Shown one piece after another: positions 17,640 through 26,468 of a stretch of 41,182 nucleotides of DNA. Positions within the stretch are counted from its first letter, which is position 1. Every line of letters begins with the position of its first letter. The stretch comes from Gammaproteobacteria bacterium (lineage in GTDB: Bacteria; Pseudomonadota; Gammaproteobacteria; Enterobacterales; Psychrobiaceae). The stretch covers positions 1 to 41,182 of the forward strand of contig JABSRU010000017.1 in assembly GCA_013214965.1 (NCBI GenBank), in the 5' to 3' direction. Made by a program: the position numbers and the translations under genes. Below the pieces are notes generated by a model that did no database searches, was not told where the DNA came from, and was given only the letters and a program-made list of their open reading frames with translations.

Positions 17640-19562
17640 TTAATTCAGTTTTTCTGCTGGCGATTTATCTTCCTGATCTTGCTCGTTTCGTAAAAAACCT
17701 GCTGCTTGTTCTTGTTGTTGATGATCAAGCTGTACCGGATTATGACGTGATGCTTGATTTACTTTAAGAATGTTTTCAGCGTGTTGTAAATCAGCAGCAT
17801 TGGTAAAGCCTGCAATATTTTCACGGCCTTTTAAGAAGCTGCGGATCTCATCAATGATTGTGTTGAGTTCATCATCATTCTTGTTCATCGACATTACATA
17901 ACGTGGCATTTCAACATTTTGACTGCCAGCTGTTGCATAAGTACTACTGACAATACGTGAGCTAACCACCCACGGTGTAATTGACGATTTGACCACCACG
18001 TTTTCACTGCGAGTGGAATCATGAATCGACATTCCAGTTGATACTTTAGATTCTGAGAAAGTACCTTCGGTTTTAAAATACATCAGCAAGGATTCAAATT
18101 GCAATTCAGCATAAAAGACATTAGCGAAACTCTCGAGCATCCGACCAATTGTGGTGATGATTTGCCACATAAATAATGTGCTGACAAAGCCAACAACTAA
18201 TATCGATGATTGCGCAATAATGGGTTGTAATTCTTCTATCGCCCGTTGATTGTTACCGCTGATGGTTGGTGGATTAGCGATAAGATTTTTAACAAAATCG
18301 ATGATCAGACCAATTTGATCGGCCATGGCGAAAAATAGTAATGCGCCGATAACTAATAACAGCTGACCCGCAATAGCAGAGATGGTTCGGGCACCTTTAA
18401 AGGCCGGAGAATGATTTGTTTCTTTATATTGAGGTTGAGTCTCTATCAGTAATTCACCTTCGAATGAACCTTTGCCTTGGGATTGCTCCTTAAGTTGAGG
18501 ATCGAATGCGCGGTAAGTACGGTTTGGAATTTCCTTATAACGTCGATTGGCCAAAATGATATTTTCGACATTGATGAAAATTTCATTGGGATGAACTGAT
18601 TCTTGTAGATTTTCTCTAAATTCACTGACTTCTGTGACAGGATTTGCCGCTTTGCTCCGCACGGTTACCATATATAAAACCAAGCCACTGGTGAGTACCC
18701 CTAGCACCAGCAATAGCATTAGAGATGGCCATGCTGAAAATATTTTGGCATCGACAAATAGTTGGCTTACTTGCTCGCTGTTGCCAAATTTTTGGCTGAA
18801 AAATTGATAACCAAAACCAATCACCACAGGAAATACAATTGAAAAGGCGATAATCTTTGCGAGGCTAGCAGCGCCAGCACTCTGAAGTTCTTTGACTCGG
18901 TTTATTCGCACGGCAGCCGCTGCACTGCGCCAAGCGGCAATTAAATAAATCAGTAACAAAATCGAAAAAGCTGGAATAATAATATGACCCGCTTGACCAG
19001 CTAAACCACTTGATGAAACAAAATAGGTTAGGCCAAATGCAATAAAAGCAACCAAGGTTGTTGCTAACACGGATACCACTTCTTGCAGCACATTACGTAC
19101 TGGGTAGGGCAAGAAAATCAATTTGGGAAAAATTGAATGGACAAAGCGACCCATCCAGCCTTTTGGCTCGGTAAATGTCGCATTTTTTCGACCCATCAAC
19201 ATCGATTCTAGCGTGTTCGACTTGTAGGCAAGGACACCAGAGCGCTGTTCTTGCTTGGCATTATCGGCTTCACTAGGGGTGTGGTTAAAAGCGAGGGAAG
19301 ATGGTACTGAGCGACCAACAAAAAACTTAAATAAATAGAAAATTCCGCTGCCTAAACGACGTAAACCAGCAACTAACAACGCTAATCCCATAATCGCGTA
19401 GACCCAAGCCTGAATCAGATCTTGCTCGATGATGGTGGTGGTTTTAAAAATACTGTATAAACCGATTGCCGCGATTATGCCACCGCCAATGGCGCGGATC
19501 ATACCTTCTTGTTTAAATGGGTTGTTAATCCCTAACCCTGCCGAACCAAAATCATAGGCCAC
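17640..19562 (-). CDS. Large polytopic membrane protein of unknown function
   Basis: 640 aa. I count about eight hydrophobic helices: two near residues 22-65, two near 155-210, two near 230-295 and two near 390-465. There is a soluble loop around 300-385 and a hydrophilic C-terminal tail of ~170 residues (DDELNTIIDEIRSFLKGRENIAGF). No transporter or enzyme motif is recognised. The start is a GTG with GAAGGAGA at 7 bases. It stands alone between a terminator and the cobD operon, which ends ~70 bases upstream, so it is not obviously linked to B12 synthesis though read-through is possible. Confidence 0.75.
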   Translation of the reverse strand: MAYDFGSAGLGINNPFKQEGMIRAIGGGIIAAIGLYSIFKTTTIIEQDLIQAWVYAIMGLALLVAGLRRLGSGIFYLFKFFVGRSVPSSLAFNHTPSEADNAKQEQRSGVLAYKSNTLESMLMGRKNATFTEPKGWMGRFVHSIFPKLIFLPYPVRNVLQEVVSVLATTLVAFIAFGLTYFVSSSGLAGQAGHIIIPAFSILLLIYLIAAWRSAAAAVRINRVKELQSAGAASLAKIIAFSIVFPVVIGFGYQFFSQKFGNSEQVSQLFVDAKIFSAWPSLMLLLVLGVLTSGLVLYMVTVRSKAANPVTEVSEFRENLQESVHPNEIFINVENIILANRRYKEIPNRTYRAFDPQLKEQSQGKGSFEGELLIETQPQYKETNHSPAFKGARTISAIAGQLLLVIGALLFFAMADQIGLIIDFVKNLIANPPTISGNNQRAIEELQPIIAQSSILVVGFVSTLFMWQIITTIGRMLESFANVFYAELQFESLLMYFKTEGTFSESKVSTGMSIHDSTRSENVVVKSSITPWVVSSRIVSSTYATAGSQNVEMPRYVMSMNKNDDELNTIIDEIRSFLKGRENIAGFTNAADLQHAENILKVNQASRHNPVQLDHQQQEQAAGFLRNEQDQEDKSPAEKLN

Positions 19563-19634
19563 TAGTGCTCTCCTTCGTTAAATAATCGCAATATCCGGTG
19601 GCAAGATTAGCAAATAAGGTTACAAAAACATATC

Positions 19635-20630
19635 TCAAATTTCTTGGAGGATGTTTCTTAACTGATTTAATTCAGTATCTGTTGTAATGCCAAACCGCAG
19701 GGCATTATTTTCATCACACAATCGAACATAGACGCCAGCGTGACACAATTGTTCGAATATTTCAGGAGCGTTAGTCAATGGCACGGTTTTAAACAGTAAA
19801 TTACCGGAAATAGTGACCGAAAAATGCTGCATTAACAATTGTTCTAGTTGCTTTGATAATTGTTGCAAGGCTGCGAGTTGTACTTGCTGCCAAGGGGTAT
19901 CTTTTAGCGCTTGGGTCGCGACAAATTGCGCCGGACCATTGACTTCCCACGGGCTCGACATTGCCATTAACCGTGCTAACCAAATTGGAGACGCACTAAC
20001 AAAACCAAGCCGAATGCCTGCTAAGCCAAAAAATTTTCCGACTGACCGAAAAACGAAAAGATGTTGGTTAGAGGTTTGCCCTATTAAGGATTGGGTTGGG
20101 CTGATAACATCCATAAATGCTTCATCAATGACCAGCCAGCCATCGAGGTTTTTAAGGTGGCTCAATAAATGATTAAGTTGCTGCTTGGAATATAGCTCAC
20201 CGGTTGGATTATTGGGATTTATCACAATGACCACACATTGCGCGGTTAATTGCGCTGGCTGTGGTAGTTGGTGATAGTGGCATATTTGATAGCCGTTATC
20301 GCGCCATGCCTTTTCATGTTCTTTATAACCAACCGCAGGGAGCCATACTTTCAATTTTTCCGCGAGATATTGGCGGCATAACAAGGGTAATTTACTGATA
20401 ATACTCTGGCTACCGCTGGTTGCCATAATATGATCGCAGTCGTAATAATGGCTTGCTGCGGTTAGCAGATCGGCGCTGGGTTGCGGCAATTGCTGCCACA
20501 CCGCCACCGGAATCTCAGGGATCGGATAAACCAAGGGGCTAATGCCGGTGGACAAATCCAGCCATTGCGCTTGAGGTATCTGATACAGCTCAGCTATTTT
20601 GTCTAACTGCCCACCGTGAATTAATGCCAT
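19635..20630 (-). CDS. cobD: Threonine-phosphate decarboxylase-like PLP enzyme (cobalamin side chain)
   Basis: 331 aa, fold-type I aminotransferase. Motifs: TSGSQSI (71-77), NPNNPTG (138-144), DEAFMD (169-174) and PLP Lys199 (SVGKFFGLAGIRLGF). The LDLSTGISPLVYP opening and GG.LD.IA N-terminus are typical of CobD/CobC, which decarboxylates L-threonine phosphate to (R)-1-aminopropan-2-ol phosphate for the nucleotide loop. The ATG overlaps the cbiB stop (TAATG) with AGGA 8 bases upstream, so I rejected an upstream in-frame start inside cbiB. Context with cbiB, which uses its product, makes the call strong. Confidence 0.9.
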   Translation of the reverse strand: MALIHGGQLDKIAELYQIPQAQWLDLSTGISPLVYPIPEIPVAVWQQLPQPSADLLTAASHYYDCDHIMATSGSQSIISKLPLLCRQYLAEKLKVWLPAVGYKEHEKAWRDNGYQICHYHQLPQPAQLTAQCVVIVINPNNPTGELYSKQQLNHLLSHLKNLDGWLVIDEAFMDVISPTQSLIGQTSNQHLFVFRSVGKFFGLAGIRLGFVSASPIWLARLMAMSSPWEVNGPAQFVATQALKDTPWQQVQLAALQQLSKQLEQLLMQHFSVTISGNLLFKTVPLTNAPEIFEQLCHAGVYVRLCDENNALRFGITTDTELNQLRNILQEI

Positions 20631-21550
20631 TAAATCAGTCCTAATGTTAGTTGAATGAGGGCGTAACAACTGATAAAAATAATCAGCGCGTTAGTGACTA
20701 AAGATAAACTCGGTTCGATGTCACTCATTGATACTTCACACCCAGCGCCTAACGTAACCGATTCAATCGTTTTACCATGATAACTAGCGGTGCCGCCCAG
20801 GCTAATACCCAAGACACTGGCACCCGCTGCCATCACCCAACCGCCATTAAGGCTTTTATATTGTCGCCCTTGATCCCGGGCATTACGTAATGCCGGAAGC
20901 AATTTCCCCTGCACAGCAAAAAGAACACTGGTTACTTTAGCACTAGGCCAGCCAAGTAAGTCGTCCACTCTTGCTGCACACCAGCCAAAGTAGATAAAAC
21001 GCGGACTTTTATAACCCCACATTGCATCTAAGGTGTTGGCTAACCTGTGTAGTATCATCAACGGTGCCCCACCAATTGCAAACCAAAATACCGTGGCAAT
21101 CACCGCATCATGACCATTTTCTAACATCGACTCAGTCGTGGCACGAGCTATTTGTTGTTCGCTTAACTGATCTGTATTGCGACTGACAATATAGGAGCAA
21201 TAGTGACGGGCTTGCGTGATATCGCCAGCAGCGAGCGGGATTAAAATTTGTCGAGCGTGTTTTAATAAGCTGTTATAGCCGATAGCCGCATATAAAAGGA
21301 GGCAATCAAGCAGCCAAAATAGCCAGTTGTCCTGATGTAGCCAATAAACTAATAATGGCAAAGGCATTACTAGTAATAACCAGCAGCTCACTCCAATGAT
21401 GCGAGCTATCATCGGAGAGTGAGCGTGATTAAAGCGTTGTTCTAATCGATTGGCGAGCATGCCAAAACCAACTAGTGGGTGATAACGATTAGGCTCACCA
21501 AAAAGGTAATCGAGTAAACAGCCAGTGATTAAAATCAAGACGCTAATCAT
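20630..21550 (-). CDS. cbiB: Adenosylcobinamide-phosphate synthase CbiB
   Basis: 306 aa, polytopic inner-membrane protein. It opens with the family signature DYLFGEPNRYHPLVGFG and continues with SRNTDQLSEQQIARATTESM-type sequence, GHDAVIATVFWFAIGG and a conserved R.DD..G.P.A segment. CbiB joins aminopropanol phosphate (or aminopropanol) to adenosylcobyric acid. The start overlaps the end of the phosphatase gene by 8 bp and its stop overlaps the cobD start, so the three are one translationally coupled operon. Confidence 0.95.
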   Translation of the reverse strand: MISVLILITGCLLDYLFGEPNRYHPLVGFGMLANRLEQRFNHAHSPMIARIIGVSCWLLLVMPLPLLVYWLHQDNWLFWLLDCLLLYAAIGYNSLLKHARQILIPLAAGDITQARHYCSYIVSRNTDQLSEQQIARATTESMLENGHDAVIATVFWFAIGGAPLMILHRLANTLDAMWGYKSPRFIYFGWCAARVDDLLGWPSAKVTSVLFAVQGKLLPALRNARDQGRQYKSLNGGWVMAAGASVLGISLGGTASYHGKTIESVTLGAGCEVSMSDIEPSLSLVTNALIIFISCYALIQLTLGLI

Positions 21551-22193
21551 TAGTAACCACGGAAAATGTATTTGATGGCTGGTGGTAATCGATGGCGAAT
21601 ATACAACAATTGACTAATTCGTCGCTGGGCTTAGGAAAGTTAAACGCGAGATAAAATGAAAGAAAAGAGCGAAGAATATCGCCATGGCTAACCACTAAAA
21701 TGTTAGTTTTAGCGCTATTGTTGGCGATGTTTATTAAAGAGTTATGGAAGCGTTTGGCACTCTCTTGTGCTGATTCTCCCTGAGGCGGTGCTAGGTTAGT
21801 GACATCTAAAAATATATCATTAAATGATTTACACAGCTTAGCTTCGCTCATCAGCATGCCTTGCCATTGACCAAAATGACGTTCCATTAATTGCTCATCT
21901 ACAAACTGGCGGCATAATAATTGTTGTTGAATAATTTCTGCAGTTAGTAATGCTCGTGGTAATGGTGAGCTCACTATTAATTCGATGTCATAACTGGTGA
22001 GTGATTTTGCTAATTGATTCGCTTGGTTAATGCCATTTTGAGTTAATGGGCTATCGAGTTGCCCTTGTAATTTTTGTTGCTTGTTCCATTGAGTTTCACC
22101 ATGGCGAGCGAGAAAAAAACGAGTTGTTGTTAAGGGGGTAATAAAAAACTCCGCAAAATATAAGGGCAGCAATGAGTGGCGGCACTCTAACAT
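21543..22193 (-). CDS. cobC: Histidine phosphatase, probable alpha-ribazole phosphatase
   Basis: About 216 aa from the listed ATG. It has the phosphoglycerate-mutase-type core: FFLARHGETQWN (catalytic His in RHG), SSPLPRALLTAEII, ERHFGQWQG and VVSHGDILRSFL (second His). Alpha-ribazole-5'-phosphatase removes the phosphate of the lower-ligand nucleotide; the cbiB-cobD context supports this over a general phosphatase. The start is uncertain: none of the candidate ATGs has a clear Shine-Dalgarno, and the family core begins ~25 residues after the chosen Met. Upstream in-frame extension would run into the divergent small gene and is unlikely. Confidence 0.8.
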   Translation of the reverse strand: MLECRHSLLPLYFAEFFITPLTTTRFFLARHGETQWNKQQKLQGQLDSPLTQNGINQANQLAKSLTSYDIELIVSSPLPRALLTAEIIQQQLLCRQFVDEQLMERHFGQWQGMLMSEAKLCKSFNDIFLDVTNLAPPQGESAQESAKRFHNSLINIANNSAKTNILVVSHGDILRSFLSFYLAFNFPKPSDELVNCCIFAIDYHQPSNTFSVVTND

Positions 22194-22279
22194 ATTTATT
22201 GTTTTGTTGCGCAATAGAGCGATGCACTTAGTTGATTTTTCTATTATCATGGGTAGCTTATTGAGGGGAAGCGCGGTTG

Positions 22280-22600
22280 ATGGGTGAATTAGAACAATCT
22301 GGATTAGAGCAAGCGTTGTATCGCGCGACATTAAGTTTGTTATCAACGGTACTGGTTGAACATCGCGTTAGCGAGACCCATTATTATGTTCATGATGGCC
22401 AATTTACGTTTAGTTTAGCGGCGATATATCATCAGATCAAAACAGTAGAGACCATTAGTTATAATCAGTATCGGCGAATGATATTTAGTAGCTCACTCAA
22501 TCAAGATTTATTACCATATCAGTTAAAAGTCATCAGTCATGGTATTGAGTCGTCGACAAATACTCCGTTGTATCGCCTTGTTAGGTTCACAGGACACTAA
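22280..22600 (+). CDS. Small hypothetical protein upstream of cobO
   Basis: 106 aa, soluble, with a mixed helix/strand pattern (LEQALYRATLSLLSTV, ETHYYVHDGQFTFSLAAIY). I do not recognise the family. Reality is supported by GAGGGGAA about 9 bases before the ATG and by close coupling to cobO: the cobO ATG begins 1 bp after this stop and the cobO ribosome-binding AGGA is inside this gene. A role in B12 metabolism is inferred only from position. It is divergent from the cobC-cbiB-cobD operon. Confidence 0.6.
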   Translation: MGELEQSGLEQALYRATLSLLSTVLVEHRVSETHYYVHDGQFTFSLAAIYHQIKTVETISYNQYRRMIFSSSLNQDLLPYQLKVISHGIESSTNTPLYRLVRFTGH

Positions 22601-22601
22601 A

Positions 22602-23195
22602 ATGAATGAAGTAGAAAAACACCTCAAAAAATCTCAAAATCGTAAAAAAAAGGTTGATCAAGGGATCGCGAAAGCCAAGATTGAGCGTGGTATCATGTTG
22701 GTGATAACAGGAAATGGCAAAGGTAAGTCGACCGCCGGTTTTGGGATGGTGACTCGCTGTGTCGGTCATGGTAAAAAAGCCGCTGTGGTGCAATTTATTA
22801 AAGGAAAATGGGCCTGTGGTGAGCGTGACTTGTTGGAAGAACATGGCGTGCCGTTTGCTGTGATGGGCACTGGATTTACGTGGGAAACTCAAAATGCTGA
22901 TCTTGATCGTCAAGCTGCGCTTAAAGTCTGGCAGCAGGCTAAACAATTTTTGGCTGATCCTAGTATTGATCTAGTGCTACTCGATGAGCTCACTTATATG
23001 CTGAGCTACGATTACCTACCCAAAGAAGAAGTATTGGCGGCACTGGCTAATCGCCCTTATGAGCAGTCGGTCGCTGTGACGGGTCGTCGTGCTAGTGATG
23101 AATTAATTGAAATGGCTGATACCGTCAGTGAGATCAACGATATCAAGCATGCTTTTCGCGCGGGAATTAAAATACGTCAAGGTATTGATTGGTAA
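22602..23195 (+). CDS. cobO: Cob(I)yrinic acid a,c-diamide adenosyltransferase
   Basis: 197 aa. It has a P-loop GNGKGKST (residues 37-44), the KGKWACGERDLLE motif, LLDELTYML and the VTGRRASDELIEMADTVSEI ending typical of CobO/CobA/BtuR adenosyltransferases. It transfers the adenosyl group of ATP to Co(I) corrinoids. The N-terminal Lys-rich tail is normal for this family. I chose the ATG preceded by AGGA over an upstream in-frame start. It lies 2-5 bp from bluB and probably shares its transcript. Confidence 0.95.
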   Translation: MNEVEKHLKKSQNRKKKVDQGIAKAKIERGIMLVITGNGKGKSTAGFGMVTRCVGHGKKAAVVQFIKGKWACGERDLLEEHGVPFAVMGTGFTWETQNADLDRQAALKVWQQAKQFLADPSIDLVLLDELTYMLSYDYLPKEEVLAALANRPYEQSVAVTGRRASDELIEMADTVSEINDIKHAFRAGIKIRQGIDW

Positions 23196-23197
23196 TT

Positions 23198-23842
23198 ATG
23201 ATGAGTAAAGAATTTACCGCAACCGACAGTGAAACCTTAAAAGAGATTATGCGATTGCGCCGTGATGTTCGTGGCAATCGTTTTATTGATAGAGAATTGC
23301 CGGATGAGGTGATTGAGCAATTACTAGAGGCTGCCTTATTCGCGCCATCGGTGGGATATTCGCAGCCATGGCAATTTGTGGTGATCCGAGACTTAACGAT
23401 TAAACAGCAAGTATTTGATTCATTCAACATCGAAAATCAACAGGCTAAAACACTTTTTAGTAGTGATAAATTACCAAAATACAATCAATTAAAACTTGAA
23501 GGGATTTTAGAAGCGCCAGTTAATATTGCGGTTTTTTATCAGCCTAGTGAAGAACCCGTGCTGGGACAAACTAGCATGGCCGACATGGGTAAGTTTAGCG
23601 TGGTTTGTGCGATTCAAAATATCTGGCTAATGGCACGCTCATTAAATGTTGGGCTGGGCTGGGTTAGTATTGTTAATCCGCAAGTGGTTAAACAAGCGGT
23701 TAATGCCCCTGATTCTAGTGAACTTATTGGCTATTTGTGTGTTGGTTATGTTAGTGAATTTTTAGATCAGCCAGAACTGAAGACGTTAGCGTGGCAACAA
23801 CAAAAGCAGCAACAAGAAGTGGTGTTTCACGATCAGTTTTAA
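23198..23842 (+). CDS. bluB: 5,6-dimethylbenzimidazole synthase BluB
   Basis: 214 aa, nitroreductase fold. BluB signatures: RRDVRGNRF near residue 22, FAPSVGYSQPWQFVVI, and GLGWVSIVNP in the last third. BluB uses O2 to break down reduced flavin mononucleotide to DMB, the lower ligand of cobalamin. The context (cobO immediately upstream, riboswitch downstream) separates it from generic nitroreductases. Two adjacent ATGs (23198, 23201) are possible starts; neither has a strong Shine-Dalgarno, which suggests coupling to cobO. Confidence 0.93.
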   Translation: MMSKEFTATDSETLKEIMRLRRDVRGNRFIDRELPDEVIEQLLEAALFAPSVGYSQPWQFVVIRDLTIKQQVFDSFNIENQQAKTLFSSDKLPKYNQLKLEGILEAPVNIAVFYQPSEEPVLGQTSMADMGKFSVVCAIQNIWLMARSLNVGLGWVSIVNPQVVKQAVNAPDSSELIGYLCVGYVSEFLDQPELKTLAWQQQKQQQEVVFHDQF

Positions 23843-23872
23843 TTTAGTTATACCTTTGTTTTTAATGATATA

Positions 23873-23900
23873 TTGACTTGCGTTGATTTCATGGTATTTT
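23873..23900 (+). promoter_or_regulatory. Candidate sigma70 promoter of the cobalt/cobalamin operon
   Basis: TTGACT (23873-23878) and TATTTT (23895-23900) with a 16-base spacer lie just before the riboswitch. Transcription would begin near 23907, a few bases before the aptamer. Confidence 0.45.
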
Positions 23901-23907
23901 GACCGCG

Positions 23908-24020
23908 TATTTTAGGTGCCAAATTTATTTGGATAATCGGGAAGTAGGTGAATAATCCTACGCTGCCCCTGCAACGGTAATGGATTGTTAACAATCCTGA
24001 GTCCGGAGACCGGCCTTTTT
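23908..24020 (+). promoter_or_regulatory. Cobalamin riboswitch aptamer
   Basis: Conserved blocks appear in order: AGGTGCC (23914-23920), the P2-like CCAAAT/ATTTGG, AATCGGGAA, AGGTG...AATCCTA, GCTGCCCCTGCAACGGTAA (23962-23980), and the B12 box GAGTCCGGAGACCGGCC (23999-24015). This is a textbook AdoCbl-type aptamer. It should repress the downstream receptor/transport/biosynthesis run when cobalamin is plentiful. Boundaries are approximate. Confidence 0.95.
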
Positions 24021-24303
24021 ACAATTAACCTAATTTTTATAACAGGTTATAAGCGTTATGACAAGCAGGGTGACTTGTCTGCAGCGAATTTGTCGGGCGA
24101 TCTTGCCCGATATAAATCTATGCGATACATCCCAATACACGAGATATTGGTGACATAATTGTCAGTAGAGTCCATTTTTTAGTGGAATTACTTGTTAATA
24201 ACTGCCGCTATATCCGTACTCGTCATTACCTATGTTAACTAACTTATGCTTTTAGACCGCTCGCGTGTGCGACGATCTCTGGCAATTAACACCAGGAAAT
24301 ATC
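24021..24303 (+). promoter_or_regulatory. Long structured leader between riboswitch and TonB receptor
   Basis: About 280 bases without a gene. Two hairpins are evident: GACAAG-N8-CTTGTC (24060-24079) and TCGGGC-N6-GCCCGA (24093-24110). The rest has no recognised signal. No hairpin-plus-T-run terminator is clear, so control may act by hiding the AGGAAAT ribosome-binding site before the GTG start. That is inference. Confidence 0.5.
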
Positions 24304-26388
24304 GTGAAAACTCAACCAACAGCTTTAGCAACCGTGCTGCTTAGTTTCAGTCTAAGTAGTCATGCAGTTGTACCAACTAGTAGTTTAGACTCTAGCAATT
24401 CAGAACCGGAAATCATTGAAGTTAAAGGGCGTCATACCAATCTGGTTGGCTCTGCTATTTCGGCTTCGCAAGGCTTAATTAGTCAAGCCGAAATTAGCAT
24501 TCGACCTTTATTACGCACTGGCGAAATCCTCGAAACAATTCCCGGCCTTGTTGTGACCCAACACAGTGGTACCGGCAAGGCTAATCAGTATTTTCTCCGC
24601 GGATTTAATTTAGATCATGGCACCGATTTTGCTACTTTTGTCGATAATATGCCAGTGAATATGCGGACCCATGGTCATGGCCAGGGCTATAGTGATCTCA
24701 ATTTTATTATTCCAGAATTTATTCAAGAAATTGAATATAAAAAAGGGCCATATTATGCCCAAGTCGGTGATTTTAGTGGGGCTGGCAGTGCAACAATGCG
24801 CCAAGCTAGTTCATTAGAGCGGCGACAATTAAGCGTTAGTTTAGGTCGTGATAATTATAGACGCTATTTACTGACCAATCAGCATCAGTTGGCCGAAGGT
24901 ATACTATTATATGCTATCGAACGTCATACAGGCGATGGTAATTGGAGTGATATTAATGAAGATCTTAATAAAACCAATGGCATTGTTAAATTTAAGAGTG
25001 AATTATTTGATGGTGATTTTTCGATAACTGCGATGGCTTATGACGGTAATTGGAACAGCGCCGATCAAATTCCGCAACGGGCGGTTGAGCGTGGGTTAAT
25101 TGATAATTTTGGTTCGATTGATCCTACCGTTGGTGGCAAATCACACCGCTATAGTATCAGTAGTGAATGGCGCAATCAGCATTGGCAAGTATCCGCTTAT
25201 GCCATCGATTACAGCATGAGTTTGATTGGTAATTTCACTTATTTCATGGAGGATCCACTTAAGGGTGATCAAATGGAACAAGTTGATCGCCGCCAGCTCT
25301 ATGGCGCTAATGTTGCTTATCAAAAAAATGGCGAGCTATTTGGTAAAGAGGTTGAGCATCAAATCGGCCTTGAGCTTAGATATGATGATATTGACGAAGT
25401 TGCCCTTTATAAAACAAGTTCGCAACGCCGCCTCGGTGCAATTCGCATCGATGAGGTTGCTCAATGGAGTACTGGATTATTTTGGCAAAGCGATATTGAT
25501 ATCACTGATAAATTACGCAGTTCGATTGGTCTCCGCTATGACCGATATAACTTCGATGTCGCCAGCTCTATTGCTAAAAATCATTATGAGGTTGATTTGA
25601 CTGATAATAGCGGAAAGGCTAGCGATGATAAATTGTCATTTAAATTTAATCTTAGTTATGCTATTGATCAGCATGTTGAGCTATATGGTTCCATTGGCCA
25701 AGGTTATCATTCTAATGATGCTCGGGGCACAACCGTGGTGGTTGACGCCATTAGTGGTGATGCATTATCCCCAGTTGATCCGTTGGTTGGCTCATTGGGT
25801 TATGAAGTGGGGTTACGCAGTTTCTGGCAAGATCAGTTTAACTTATCATTGGTGTTATGGCGGCTTGAGTTAGACAGTGAGTTAATTTTTGTCGGCGATT
25901 CGGGCAGCACAGAACCGAGTGGTGCGAGCAAGCGTCAAGGATTGGAACTGACCAGTTACTATTATTTTGATCATCATTGGACCTTGGATCTCGAATACTC
26001 AATCTCTGATTCTATTTATGCCACAGAGCCGAAATCGGCTAATTTAATCCCCGGCACCATTGATAAAGTGGTGCAGCTGGGGCTTAGTGGTCAGTGGGAC
26101 AATGGTTTGTTTGGCAGTTTACGGATGCGCTATTTCGGCAAGCGTCCGCTGACCGAAGATGGCCTGTTAAATTCGAAATCGAGTAAGGTGACCAACTTTA
26201 GAATGGGTTATCGCACGTCAGACTGGTCATTAACCGCCGATATTTTAAATGTGCTGGACAGTAAAGATCATGACATCGACTACTATTATGAGTCGCAACT
26301 TAAAGGCGAAGCGCAACCTGTGGCCGATTATCATTATCATCCGCTGGCACCGAGATCGTTTCGGATTGTCGTCAGTTATTATTTCTAA
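24304..26388 (+). CDS. TonB-dependent outer-membrane receptor, predicted cobalt/corrinoid uptake
   Basis: 694 aa from a GTG preceded by AGGAAAT. A signal peptide (MKTQPTALATVLLSFSLSSHA) and a plug domain (LLRTGEILETIPGLVVTQHSG, RGFNLDHGTDF, IEYKKGPYYAQ) precede a 22-strand-type barrel ending in FRIVVSYYF. The plug has a His-rich THGHGQGYSDL loop. It belongs to a receptor group that differs from Escherichia coli BtuB. Riboswitch control plus the adjacent cbtB-cbtA suggests it imports cobalt or a cobalt chelate, as proposed in comparative genomics of B12 regulons; corrinoid import is the alternative. I rejected a start 39 bases upstream, which lacks a signal-peptide-first layout. Confidence 0.85.
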   Translation: MKTQPTALATVLLSFSLSSHAVVPTSSLDSSNSEPEIIEVKGRHTNLVGSAISASQGLISQAEISIRPLLRTGEILETIPGLVVTQHSGTGKANQYFLRGFNLDHGTDFATFVDNMPVNMRTHGHGQGYSDLNFIIPEFIQEIEYKKGPYYAQVGDFSGAGSATMRQASSLERRQLSVSLGRDNYRRYLLTNQHQLAEGILLYAIERHTGDGNWSDINEDLNKTNGIVKFKSELFDGDFSITAMAYDGNWNSADQIPQRAVERGLIDNFGSIDPTVGGKSHRYSISSEWRNQHWQVSAYAIDYSMSLIGNFTYFMEDPLKGDQMEQVDRRQLYGANVAYQKNGELFGKEVEHQIGLELRYDDIDEVALYKTSSQRRLGAIRIDEVAQWSTGLFWQSDIDITDKLRSSIGLRYDRYNFDVASSIAKNHYEVDLTDNSGKASDDKLSFKFNLSYAIDQHVELYGSIGQGYHSNDARGTTVVVDAISGDALSPVDPLVGSLGYEVGLRSFWQDQFNLSLVLWRLELDSELIFVGDSGSTEPSGASKRQGLELTSYYYFDHHWTLDLEYSISDSIYATEPKSANLIPGTIDKVVQLGLSGQWDNGLFGSLRMRYFGKRPLTEDGLLNSKSSKVTNFRMGYRTSDWSLTADILNVLDSKDHDIDYYYESQLKGEAQPVADYHYHPLAPRSFRIVVSYYF

Positions 26389-26468
26389 TCATTCGTATTG
26401 CGGTTTACTTCATCTGGGGTTACCGCATAATGACAATCAATCAACATTGAGTTTAAAAGGGTTTTATT

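Noticed and set aside
19813-20172. Plus-strand 119-codon open frame opposite cobD
   Set aside because: Antisense shadow of a clearly conserved PLP enzyme; Cys/Ser-rich product without family features.
22587-22946. Minus-strand 119-codon frame opposite cobO
   Set aside because: Antisense to the P-loop region of a strongly conserved gene.
23198-23842. Generic nitroreductase instead of BluB
   Set aside because: The RRDVR and PSVGYSQPW motifs and location next to cobO and the B12 riboswitch favour BluB.
24265-24303. Upstream extension of the TonB receptor start
   Set aside because: It would place 13 hydrophilic residues before the signal peptide; the GTG at 24304 has AGGAAAT in front and begins with a classic signal sequence.
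24304-26388. Naming the TonB receptor btuB
   Set aside because: The plug and barrel do not look like E. coli BtuB, and the neighbours are cobalt transport genes; riboswitch control alone does not define the cargo.
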